DNA from: CAZTVF01 sp964616985
Lineage (GTDB): Bacteria; Planctomycetota; Phycisphaerae; SM23-33
DNA length: 32,874 nucleotides
Direction of reading: 5' to 3'
Assembly (NCBI GenBank): GCA_964616985.1
Contig: CAZTVF010000059.1
Coordinates: 1-32,874, forward strand
The position numbers were made by a program, and so were the translations under genes. The notes under the pieces are model-generated. The model was given only the letters and a program-made list of their open reading frames with translations, made no database searches and was not told where the DNA came from. Below, one piece after another: positions 16,515 through 26,109 of the stretch (within the stretch, counting starts at the first letter, position 1; each line of letters starts with the position of its first letter).

Positions 16515-18121
16515 TGGAGCACCTCGGGGAGGCGGAATTGCGGATTGCGGATTGCGGACCTGCCTGCCGGCAGGCAGGTTGCGGGATTGAAGAGCATAGC
16601 GACTGCAGACATCAGGCAGCGGCATGCTTTCGCGCCGCTCCCCAATCCGCAATCCGAAATCCGCAATCCGCAATTGCCGCCGTGAGGCATAGTCATCGAA
16701 CCTGCTCCCGCCTCCCCCGCCTTCCATCCCACGATCCTCTCATACTTCTCCCGGAAGAATCGCTGCCAGTCGGTCAGCAGCCGCTCGGCGGCGGTGGGGT
16801 CTTTGAGGGCGGCGGTGATGGCGGCCATCTTGTCGACGCTGTCGATGTTCGGGGGCAGGCGGTGGAACTCGGCGAGCATCTCGGCGGGGCTGCCCGCGCG
16901 GTGCAGCGCGGCGCGGGCCGCGCGGAGACCGTCGCTGTTGTCCACCGCGGCCGTCTTCACCAGTTGCGTCAGCACGCGGTAATCCACCTTCGTCCGCCAG
17001 CCTTCGAGCATCATGGCCTGCCCGGCCTCGTAGGGCTTCACGATCGAGGCGATCATCTTGCCCGCGTAGAGGTCGTACACATCCTTGCGGACGGGCTGGC
17101 GGCCCAGGACGCTGCGGGCGGGGCCGTCGGCCGTCCCGACGGGCAGGGCCCACAGCGACTGGCCTCGCGTGCCCAGCACGAACTCCACGAAGTGCTGCGC
17201 CAGCTCCGGGTTGGGCGGGTTCTTAAGGATCGCGATGGGGTCGGGGTTGAACGCCGTCTGCCCCTGCGGGCTGACGTAGACGACCTGGCCCGGCGCCTCG
17301 GTAACGCGGACCGCGCCGTAGAAGTCGATGCACGCCGCCACCAGCGCCTCGCCCAGCACGGGCGCGTTGGCGGCCGAGCCTGCCGAGTCGGTGAAGCGCT
17401 TGGCGTTGGCCAGGATTCCCAGCAGCTTGCCCCAGCCCTGCGGCCAGTCCTCGCCCGACTGCGCGACGATGGTGTATGCCGACGCCGCCGAGCCCGACTG
17501 CGATGGGTCCGCCAGGGAGAGCAGGTCGGTGAATCGCTTGTCGGCCAGGTCGTCCCACGTGCCGTCGGGCAGGGCGATGCTGCAGCGTTTGAGCATCTCG
17601 GCGTTGTAGATGTAGCCGAATGCCGAGATCGCCGCGCCCACCCAGTACAGGTTGGGGTCGTACATCCGCACGCTGCCGATCTTCTCGGGGATGTTATCGC
17701 GGATCTCCGCCGGCAGGTTCAGCGGCTCGAGGATGCCCAGCTTGGCCAGCGGGATGAAGTTGTAGTCGCCGCCGCCCCAGAGGATGTCGATCTCCGAGGT
17801 GTCCTTGTACTTGTAGGTGTTGGTGAGGAACTGGTTGATCGAATTGCTGCCGCCGCCCACCGAGCGCCACTCGAAGGTGATCTTTATGCCGTAGCGCACC
17901 GCGTGGTCGAGCGAGAACGCCCACTCGAACTCGTTGCGGATGTTCTCGCTGTGCGGGCTGATGATCACCAGCTTTCGCGTCGGCAGCTCGGCCAGGCTCT
18001 TGCCCCATTTCGCGCGGACCTGCTCCTCCGCGGCCTTCGTCCGGGCGTCATTGGGGAACGAGTCCTTGCCGCTGCAGGCAGCCAACGTCAGCATCAACAG
18101 GATTGTCAGCGTCTTTGGCAT
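16511..18121 (-). CDS. ABC transporter substrate-binding lipoprotein with repeat-derived C-terminal tail
   Basis: This is a 536-residue lipoprotein; the lipobox is L13-A-A-C16. It resembles iron/sugar-type binding proteins (SBP_bac_11-like): E-I-D-I-L-W-G-G-G-D-Y, W-D-D-L-A-D-K-R-F, and Q-T-A-F-N-P-D-P-I-A-I near the hinge. It captures an unknown ligand and delivers it to the fused permease. The ATG at 18121 is chosen because the lipoprotein signal begins there; its ribosome-binding site is weak and the leader lies in a repeat element. Residues 481-536 are encoded by the inverted-repeat element at 16531-16681 and include C-L-P-A-G-R from the 20-bp palindrome. The natural domain therefore probably ends near Y-E-R-I-V-G-W. 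Confidence 0.85.
   Translation of the reverse strand: MPKTLTILLMLTLAACSGKDSFPNDARTKAAEEQVRAKWGKSLAELPTRKLVIISPHSENIRNEFEWAFSLDHAVRYGIKITFEWRSVGGGSNSINQFLTNTYKYKDTSEIDILWGGGDYNFIPLAKLGILEPLNLPAEIRDNIPEKIGSVRMYDPNLYWVGAAISAFGYIYNAEMLKRCSIALPDGTWDDLADKRFTDLLSLADPSQSGSAASAYTIVAQSGEDWPQGWGKLLGILANAKRFTDSAGSAANAPVLGEALVAACIDFYGAVRVTEAPGQVVYVSPQGQTAFNPDPIAILKNPPNPELAQHFVEFVLGTRGQSLWALPVGTADGPARSVLGRQPVRKDVYDLYAGKMIASIVKPYEAGQAMMLEGWRTKVDYRVLTQLVKTAAVDNSDGLRAARAALHRAGSPAEMLAEFHRLPPNIDSVDKMAAITAALKDPTAAERLLTDWQRFFREKYERIVGWKAGEAGAGSMTMPHGGNCGLRISDCGLGSGAKACRCLMSAVAMLFNPATCLPAGRSAIRNPQFRLPEVLQ
16531..16681. repeat. Inverted ATTGCGG tandem-repeat element inside a coding end, with 20-bp palindrome
   Basis: The left arm has four ATTGCGG-type units (16531-16558, continuing at 16579). 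The right arm 16641-16681 is its reverse complement. The palindrome at 16559-16578 splits one unit as GCGGA|TTGCGG. Removing it gives back an uninterrupted tandem array that matches the right arm almost perfectly. The whole element lies within the reading frame of the binding lipoprotein. Confidence 0.85.
16559..16578. mobile_element. 20-bp perfect palindrome, copy 2
   Basis: Identical to 14571-14590. On the minus strand it is translated in frame as part of C-L-P-A-G-R in the lipoprotein tail. No target-site duplication is visible. Confidence 0.6.
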
Positions 18122-18130
18122 TCTTCTCTT

Positions 18131-18272
18131 ACCGCAGAGCTCGCGGAGAACGCGGAGTGAAGACAGAGATAAGATAGAAGAATCTCCATCGTGGCCATTC
18201 GCGTTTCTCTCGATGCCCTGGCTCATTCGCTTTCTGTTTTCGTTACTCTGCGATCTTTGCGGTCTCTGCGGT
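18131..18272. repeat. Inverted CGCAGAG-type repeat element (nuclease / binding-protein junction)
   Basis: The left arm 18131-18160 begins ACCGCAGAGCTCGCGGAGAA; the right arm, read from 18272 to 18243 on the minus strand, begins ACCGCAGAGACCGCAAAGAT. They match at 23 of 30 bases and consist of 9-base units. The right arm contains the last codons and stop of the nuclease-like gene. The left arm ends 9 bases from the binding-protein start codon. Confidence 0.75.
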
Positions 18273-19169
18273 GAAAACAACGCCGCCGCGGGAAACCGAC
18301 TCCTCCCGCTGGTGCCACTTGGGCAGGTCGATCTTCTCGGACATTCTCCAGGCGGTTAGATATAACGAGGTGGTGAAGCGCACACAAGCCGCCAGCCGTT
18401 CGGCCGCCAGCGCGGCGGCGGGGGACGCGGCGTCCATCTGGGCCTCGGCCGCCGGCAGGTCCTTCTCCAACTCGTACACCTTGTCCACCAGGGCGTGGCT
18501 GGCGGCGAATTCCTTCAGCACGCCTTGCAGCACGTTGTCGTACGCCTCCACCCCGCCTGCCGGCGCCGCCGTCGTCCCCGGCGGCAGCTTGCTCAGCAGC
18601 GCGTCGACCTTCAGGTGAATGCCCGTCCTGGCGGACGCCCCATCCGCCTTAACGCGGCCGTCATAGTGGATCGTCGTGTGCAGCGGCTGTTCCAGGTCGC
18701 AGGCGTAGTGGGCCACCATGCCCGCGTACATCGCGACCTTGTGCTGGATGAACACGTTGTGCGGCCACTTGCGATGCTCGGCCAGTGCGACGGCCAGCCG
18801 CTCGGTCCACTCGGTGATGGCGTAGGGCAGCAGGCCCACCTTGCGCGGGTCCAGACCCGACTTGTAGCACAGGGCGAGGAACTCGTATCGCGTCGCCGGG
18901 GGCGCCTTGCCTTCGAGCTTCTCGACGTCGAAATAATGCTCCGACGCCTCCGCGTCGTGCAGCTCGGGTGGGCCGACGGGGCGGGTGAAGTTGTCCGGAT
19001 CGACCGAGCAGTGCGCGATGAAGTTCGCCTCCTTCGCAAACACCTCCGGAAGCGTCGTCGCCATCGCCGCCTGCGTCGCCGCGGCGCGATGTCCCTTCGC
19101 CAACCACGCCTGGGCGGGCGCGCACGCGAGGAGCGCAATCATCAAGATCATGAACACGCAGCGTCTCAT
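18243..19169 (-). CDS. Secreted S1/P1 nuclease or zinc phospholipase C-like enzyme
   Basis: This is a 308-residue exported hydrolase. Signal peptidase cleavage after A-Q-A would leave W22 as the new N-terminus, as in P1 nuclease and zinc phospholipase C, where that Trp binds zinc. The remaining ligands appear in P1 order and spacing: H27 (W-L-A-K-G-H), D57 or D59, H78 (E-H-Y-F-D), H154-x3-D158, H164 (Q-P-L-H), H185-x3-D189. The enzyme should thus hold a three-zinc cluster and cleave phosphodiester bonds of nucleic acid or phospholipid. An overlapping lipobox (L-L-A-C16) is present, but lipidation would bury W22. GAGGTG precedes the ATG and TATAAT lies 18 bases upstream of it. The last residues (F-T-A-E-T-A-K-I-A-E) come from a repeat arm. 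Confidence 0.85.
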   Translation of the reverse strand: MRRCVFMILMIALLACAPAQAWLAKGHRAAATQAAMATTLPEVFAKEANFIAHCSVDPDNFTRPVGPPELHDAEASEHYFDVEKLEGKAPPATRYEFLALCYKSGLDPRKVGLLPYAITEWTERLAVALAEHRKWPHNVFIQHKVAMYAGMVAHYACDLEQPLHTTIHYDGRVKADGASARTGIHLKVDALLSKLPPGTTAAPAGGVEAYDNVLQGVLKEFAASHALVDKVYELEKDLPAAEAQMDAASPAAALAAERLAACVRFTTSLYLTAWRMSEKIDLPKWHQREESVSRGGVVFTAETAKIAE

Positions 19170-19187
19170 GTTTCACCTCGGGTGGTG

Positions 19188-19193
19188 ATTATA
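19188..19193 (-). promoter_or_regulatory. TATAAT -10 element of the nuclease-like gene
   Basis: A perfect TATAAT on the minus strand ends 18 bases before the ATG, leaving room for the GAGGTG ribosome-binding site in a very short leader. I do not see a good -35. Confidence 0.45.
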
Positions 19194-19302
19194 CTCGTCC
19201 AGTGCTTGTGCGGGTGAAGCGTTTGGGTTTGCGATGACGCGATGGGCAAGCGCTGGACGCGGGCGCACCGGTGGGTTACAAGTGTGCGATACGAGGAATT
19301 CT

Positions 19303-20445
19303 ATGACGATGACGCGAAGAGAACGCCTGATGGCGACGCTGGAGGGGAGGGCGGTGGATCGCCCGGCGGTGTCGTTCTATGAGATCGAAGGCTACAGCCA
19401 GCGAACGGACGACGCCAACCCCTTCAACATCCATTCGCACCCCAGCTGGAAGTCGACGCTGGAACTCGCCGCCGCCTGCAGCGACCGCATCATCCGCCGC
19501 TACCCGCGGCTGGTGAACGCGCCGGCCGACCCGGCGGCGGCGCTGGCGAAGTGGGAGTCGCACGTCGACGAGCACGGCAGCCAGTGGACGACGCTCACGA
19601 TCCGCGCGGGCAAGCGGACGCTGACGCAGAGGACTCGCCGCGACCGCGACGTCGACACGACCTGGACCGTCGAGCACCTGCTGAAGGACGAGGAGGACCT
19701 CGAGGCGTATCTCACGCTGCCGGAGCCCACGTTCGGCGGCACGATCGACGCCTCGGGAATCCTCGCCGACGAGAAGGCCTTGGGCGACAGCGGCATCGTC
19801 ATGATCGACACCGGCGACCCGCTGTGCGCGGTGGCGTCGCGTTTCGACATGGGCGCATACACCGTCATTGCGCTGACCAACCCCGATCTTTTTCATCGCG
19901 CCCTGCAGCGCGAGGCCCGATGGTATCACCCGCTGACCGAGGCCGTCGCCAAGGCCCTCCCCGGGAGGCTGTGGCGGATCTACGGGCCGGAGTACGCCTC
20001 GCCGCCGTACCTGCCGCCGCGGCTGTTCAACGAATATGCGATGCGGTACACCCAGCCGATGATCGCGTCGATCGCCCGCTACGGCGGGTTCCCGCGGGTG
20101 CACTCGCACGGGCGGCTGAGGGACGTGCTGGACCACATCGTCGCCGCCGGCGCGATGGGCCTCGACCCCGTCGAGCCTCCGCCGCAGGGCGACGTCGCGC
20201 TGCGGTACGTCCGCGAGAAGTACGGCCGCCAGCTCGTCCTGTTCGGCAACCTCGAGGCGAGCGACCTGGAGAATCTGTCCGAACCCGCCTGGCGGCAGAA
20301 GGTGGCGGCGGCGCTGGACGAAGGCACCGCCGGCGAGGGGCGAGGCTTCGTCCTGATGCCCTCCGCCTGCCCCTACGGCCGCGTGCTGGGCGACAAGGCG
20401 AGGCGGAACTACGAGATCATGATCGAGATGGCTGGCGCGATGTAA
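19303..20445 (+). CDS. Uroporphyrinogen decarboxylase / MtaA-family protein
   Basis: This 380-residue barrel protein starts at an ATG with GAGG 6 bases upstream; the next in-frame ATG is two codons on. The N-terminus T-R-R-E-R-L-M-A-T-L-E-G and the end F-V-L-M-P-S-A-C are those of the URO-D/methylcobamide methyltransferase superfamily. The zinc-site motif, normally H-x-C with a later Cys, reads H267-S-H269-G here, with C356 kept. No haem-biosynthesis features or gene neighbours are seen, so true uroporphyrinogen decarboxylase activity is unlikely; methyl transfer or demethylation is the better guess. It is followed 61 bases later by a TIM-barrel gene in the same direction. Confidence 0.8.
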   Translation: MTMTRRERLMATLEGRAVDRPAVSFYEIEGYSQRTDDANPFNIHSHPSWKSTLELAAACSDRIIRRYPRLVNAPADPAAALAKWESHVDEHGSQWTTLTIRAGKRTLTQRTRRDRDVDTTWTVEHLLKDEEDLEAYLTLPEPTFGGTIDASGILADEKALGDSGIVMIDTGDPLCAVASRFDMGAYTVIALTNPDLFHRALQREARWYHPLTEAVAKALPGRLWRIYGPEYASPPYLPPRLFNEYAMRYTQPMIASIARYGGFPRVHSHGRLRDVLDHIVAAGAMGLDPVEPPPQGDVALRYVREKYGRQLVLFGNLEASDLENLSEPAWRQKVAAALDEGTAGEGRGFVLMPSACPYGRVLGDKARRNYEIMIEMAGAM

Positions 20446-20506
20446 TCCGGCGGACGCCCGTTGATCACGTCGGGAATGGACTCCCGCCATGAATAAGGAT
20501 GATGCC

Positions 20507-21517
20507 ATGACGATCAAGTTGTTCAATTGCGACCTGAACTGGGTTCGGTACGACAAACCGGTGTTCAGCATCAACGCCTCGGCCCCGCAGGACTGGGCGA
20601 ACGTCGACGCCCAGCAGTACTTCGACTGGCACCGCGCGATCGGCAACAACGTGACGTACTGCCAGGCGTACGCGTTCGGCGGGTACGCGTTCTACCCCAC
20701 GCAACACGGGCCCGCCGCCCCGGGCAAGGGGGCCGAGCTCATGCCGCGGCTGTTCGATCTGTCGAACAAGGCCGGCATGCCGTTCTGGTCATATTTCTGC
20801 GTCGGGGCCGACCTGATCATGTCCAACCTCCGCGACCACTGGCTGGTGCCCGGCAGCAGGGCGTTCATGCCGCACGGCTTCCTCGCCCCCGAGAGCCCCT
20901 GGACCGACCTGCTGTGCGCGCGGGTGGAGGAGTTCCTCCGCCTTTACCCCGTCGACACGATCCTGTTTGACTGGTTCGTGTACGGACACCTGCGGCCGGA
21001 CCAGTCGAAGGTGCAGCCGGCGTGGTTCGTCGAGAAGCCTTTCGAGGAGATCGTCGGCCGACCGATGCCCAAGACCGCCGACGAGATCACGCCGGCCGAG
21101 AACCTGCTGTACAAGCGTGAGGTCCTCGCGCGGCAGTTCGAGCGGATTCGCCAGACGGTGAAGCGCACGAGCCCGGCGACGAAGATCGGCTTCAACGTGC
21201 CGTACTGGGAGCCCGACGAAGCGATCTGGCGCGGCCACCCGATGCTGACGGGCAGCGACTTCCTCTTCGCCGAGTGCTCGCGCGCGGACGTGATGGACTG
21301 GCTGCTGGCCAGCCGCAAGCCCAGCCAGCGCGTGATGACGACGATCATCGGGCGGCTGGACAGCGGCGAATGCGACGCGACGAGCTGGCGGCACTGGCGC
21401 GATCGCGGGTGCGACTTCTTCGGCTACTCCTGGGGCACGCCGCCCGACTTCCGTCCGCACCCCAGCTACGAGTCGCAGCTGGCCATCGTCCGCGAGGCGT
21501 TCGCCGAGATGAAGTAA
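20507..21517 (+). CDS. Glycosidase-like TIM-barrel protein, hypothetical
   Basis: This is a 336-residue cytosolic protein. The ATG at 20507 has AAGGA 7 bases upstream; an ATG at 20489 in frame has a poorer site. The N-terminal K-L-F-N-C-D-L-N-W and segments such as M-P-F-W-S-Y-F-C-V-G, T-I-L-F-D-W-F-V-Y-G and T-K-I-G-F-N-V-P-Y-W look like successive barrel strands of alpha-fucosidase-like (GH29 clan) proteins common in planctomycetes. The D-W after T-I-L-F is the likely nucleophile position. I cannot name the family or substrate. The pairing with the URO-D-like gene suggests one pathway. Confidence 0.7.
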   Translation: MTIKLFNCDLNWVRYDKPVFSINASAPQDWANVDAQQYFDWHRAIGNNVTYCQAYAFGGYAFYPTQHGPAAPGKGAELMPRLFDLSNKAGMPFWSYFCVGADLIMSNLRDHWLVPGSRAFMPHGFLAPESPWTDLLCARVEEFLRLYPVDTILFDWFVYGHLRPDQSKVQPAWFVEKPFEEIVGRPMPKTADEITPAENLLYKREVLARQFERIRQTVKRTSPATKIGFNVPYWEPDEAIWRGHPMLTGSDFLFAECSRADVMDWLLASRKPSQRVMTTIIGRLDSGECDATSWRHWRDRGCDFFGYSWGTPPDFRPHPSYESQLAIVREAFAEMK

Positions 21518-21572
21518 GAGATCGTCGCCGCCGGGCAGATCGGGCTCTCACTGGGCTTTGAGGCAATTCGCG

Positions 21573-21621
21573 TCTCCGGTGCATCCGGGTCCATGGGTCA
21601 CTGAAGTGACCATGCCGGAGA
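21573..21621. terminator. Two-tier stem-loop between convergent genes
   Basis: The outer stem TCTCCGG (21573-21579) pairs with CCGGAGA (21615-21621). The inner stem CATG-GTCACT pairs with AGTGAC-CATG (21592-21614) with one bulged G and a GA loop. It ends directly against the gyrB stop codon. It probably separates the two convergent transcripts, although no U-tract is present. Confidence 0.55.
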
Positions 21622-24138
<2,517 letters not shown>

Positions 24139-24223
24139 AGCAACTCTCCTTCCGGCCGCTGGGTAAAACCTCGCGGCGAGGAATAAAAACGATGGTAAAA
24201 CGCCGTCCCAAAACCGATCCGGC

Positions 24224-24253
24224 ATTATCCCAGAACCCCCTCGATTCTGCCAG
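24224..24253 (-). promoter_or_regulatory. Predicted gyrB promoter
   Basis: On the minus strand, CTGGCA (24253-24248) as -35 and GATAAT (24229-24224) as -10 are 18 bases apart. The leader to the GTG start would be about 80 bases. Confidence 0.45.
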
Positions 24254-24495
24254 CGAAAACGCCCATGACGGTTCGGTTATTCTCCACCTGTAACCACTTA
24301 TTATTACGACAGTAAACGCCGTAAGGATCGCCGCTTTGAATTCGAGGTCGCACGTCCCGGCAGGGGGGGCCGCAGTAAGCGATTCGCACGCGCCGGGGTC
24401 GGCGGTTGTGTGCCATTGCCGCTCGTGACGCCGGGCATCGGCCAGCGTTTGGCCAACGCACGCCCGCGCAGCGCTCCTTCGCCGCGTTACGGCCT

Positions 24496-24523
24496 ATGAC
24501 CCGCGACCTTCTTCCTCTACAAT
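24496..24523 (+). promoter_or_regulatory. Predicted truD promoter, leaderless
   Basis: ATGACC (24496-24501), a 16-base spacer and TACAAT (24518-24523) are followed after exactly 6 bases by the ATG. No Shine-Dalgarno is present. The layout is the same as for truA. Confidence 0.55.
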
Positions 24524-24529
24524 GCCTCC

Positions 24530-25756
24530 ATGCCTGAGTTACCCTACCTGACCACGGACCTCCCCGGCATCGGCGGGCGGATCAAGGAACGCGTCGAGGA
24601 CTTCCGCGTCGACGAACTGCCGGCGATGACCCCCACCGGCCGCGGACGCTACGCGCACTTCCGCGTGATCAAGAAGGGCCTGCCCACGCCCATCGCCGTC
24701 AGCCGACTGGCCAGGTTCCTCGGCGTGTCACCCGGTGATATCGGCGTGGCCGGCATGAAGGACTCGCAGGCCGTCACGTCGCAGTGGATGAGCGTCGACT
24801 CCTCCTGCACCGGGCGGCTGGAACGGTTCCGCGACGCGCAGATCGAGATCGACGAGATCATCTGGCACAGCGAGCGCCTCCGCGCGGGCCAGCTGGTGGG
24901 CAATCGCTTTGCCATCCGCATCCGCGGCGTGGGACGAAAGCAGCTGGCCGATGCCCACCAGGTGCTTGACGTGCTCAAGCGGCGGGGGGCGCCGAACTTT
25001 TTCGGCCCCCAGCGCTTCGGCAACCGCGGCGACACCGGCCGGCTGGGGGCGGCCATGGTCCGCGGCGACCTGGCCGAGTTCGTCGCCCTCTTCCTGGGCA
25101 AGCCCCTCGACGGCGAGGAGCCTGACATCCAGGCCGCCCGCAAGGCCTTCGACCTGGGGCAGTACGACCGCGCGATCGGCCAGTGGCCGCGGCACTTCGT
25201 CGACCAGCGCAAGGCCTTGGCCGCCTACAAGCGCCGCCAGAACCCCGTCTCCGCCCTGGCCGCCATCGACCCGCGGATGAAGCGGCTCTTCGTCTCGGCC
25301 TTCCAGAGCGAGATCTTCAATCTCGTGCTGACGCGGCGGCTGGCCACGTTCGATCAGCTGGCCGCGGGCGACCTGGCCATGGAGGCGGGCTCGAACCAGT
25401 TCTTCCTGGTGGAGGACCCCGCGCCGCTGGCGCCGCGCGTGGCGAAGCTGGTGATCTCGCCCACCGGCCCCATCGCCGGCAACCGCTGCCCGCTCGCCCA
25501 AGGCGAGATGGGCGCGCTGGAGCAGGAGACGCTGGCCGCTTTCGAGGTGACGGCAGAGAGCTTCCAGCGCGTCGATCGCCTGGAGGTCAGAGGCAGCCGC
25601 CGCCCGCTGCGGTTCGCGATGGTCGAGCCGCGCCTCTCGGCCGGCAAGGACCGCTTCGGCGAATTCATCGAACTCGCCTTCACCGCCCCCAGCGGTTGCT
25701 ACGCCACCATCCCCCTGCGGGAGATCATGAAGGTCGACGTCGAGCCGGGGGCATAG
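24530..25756 (+). CDS. truD: tRNA pseudouridine(13) synthase TruD
   Basis: TruD makes pseudouridine 13 in the D-arm of tRNA. The catalytic Asp is D78 in the family motif G75-M-K-D-S-Q-A-V-T-S-Q. The substrate-binding N156-F-F-G-P-Q-R-F-G is intact, and the TRUD insertion domain spans about residues 165-330. The length of 408 residues is slightly above the E. coli enzyme. The ATG lacks a Shine-Dalgarno and lies 6 bases after a -10 hexamer, so the mRNA is probably leaderless. It is divergent from gyrB. A long inverted repeat begins 12 bases after its stop codon. Confidence 0.95.
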   Translation: MPELPYLTTDLPGIGGRIKERVEDFRVDELPAMTPTGRGRYAHFRVIKKGLPTPIAVSRLARFLGVSPGDIGVAGMKDSQAVTSQWMSVDSSCTGRLERFRDAQIEIDEIIWHSERLRAGQLVGNRFAIRIRGVGRKQLADAHQVLDVLKRRGAPNFFGPQRFGNRGDTGRLGAAMVRGDLAEFVALFLGKPLDGEEPDIQAARKAFDLGQYDRAIGQWPRHFVDQRKALAAYKRRQNPVSALAAIDPRMKRLFVSAFQSEIFNLVLTRRLATFDQLAAGDLAMEAGSNQFFLVEDPAPLAPRVAKLVISPTGPIAGNRCPLAQGEMGALEQETLAAFEVTAESFQRVDRLEVRGSRRPLRFAMVEPRLSAGKDRFGEFIELAFTAPSGCYATIPLREIMKVDVEPGA

Positions 25757-25767
25757 AAGAAAGACTC

Positions 25768-26109
25768 AGCAGGGATGAACGGGGATAAACGCAGATAAGA
25801 AGAAAACTCAGTGCGCACGGCCCCATCGGGGTGCCATGCTTTTAGGCCCGCAGGGCCAAAAGCATGTTTACACCAGAGGTTGATCGCATTGACTCAACGC
25901 ATAGAGATTACATCATATATCACTGACTGGATCAGCTCCGGGCTCGCTACTATCCGGAGTCACGCGCCGTGCCTCGAGCACGGTGAACATGCTTTTGCCC
26001 CTTACGGGGCTAAAAGCATGGCACCCGGAGGCGGGGCACCAACGGCAGTGAAGACGCATCTATGGCTGATTCTTCTTCTGATCTGCGTTTATCTGCGTTC
26101 ATCCCTGCT
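25768..26109. repeat. Nested inverted-repeat element with two CATGCTTTT hairpins
   Basis: The outer arms 25768-25811 and 26066-26109 match at 39 of 44 bases and belong to the same ACGCAGATAA family as 14559-14736. The inner part holds two hairpins, 25835-25866 and 25988-26020, each CATGCTTTT plus a GC stem and AAAAGCATG, each with one bulged base. The hairpins with their flanking GTGCC are themselves arranged as an inverted pair. The right arm starts on the last base of the stop codon of the membrane-protein gene. Confidence 0.85.

Larger units (their letters stand above)
24139..24529. other. Divergent gyrB / truD intergenic region
   Basis: This 391-base gap holds the gyrB promoter on the left and the truD promoter at the right edge. 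The centre has an AT-richer patch near 24290-24315 but no proper DnaA-box cluster. A 63-79 residue minus-strand open frame ending at 24225 overlaps the gyrB -10 and has no convincing ribosome-binding site, so I do not call it. Confidence 0.5.

Noticed and set aside
16514..16727. N-terminal extension of the permease
   Set aside because: The extension is translated repeat element and the end of the lipoprotein gene; the ATG at 16514 has both a ribosome-binding site and the ATGA coupling.
15198..18160. Long plus-strand open frames opposite the permease and binding-protein genes
   Set aside because: Their composition is unnatural (runs of Gln, Arg, His, Gly) and they are mirror frames of well-supported transporter genes.
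18243..19169. Lipoprotein call for the P1-like nuclease
   Set aside because: The L-L-A-C motif is present, but lipidation at C16 would prevent exposure of W22, whose free N-terminus is needed for the zinc site in this family. The signal-peptidase I site A-Q-A fits better.
24190..24320. Possible replication origin next to gyrB
   Set aside because: Only loose DnaA-box-like sequences are present (TTATCCCAG, TTATTCTCC), with no cluster and no dnaA or dnaN nearby.
24225..24461. Minus-strand open frame of 78 codons upstream of gyrB
   Set aside because: It overlaps the predicted gyrB -10, has no clear ribosome-binding site and no recognisable family. A real small gene cannot be fully excluded because it has several Cys residues.
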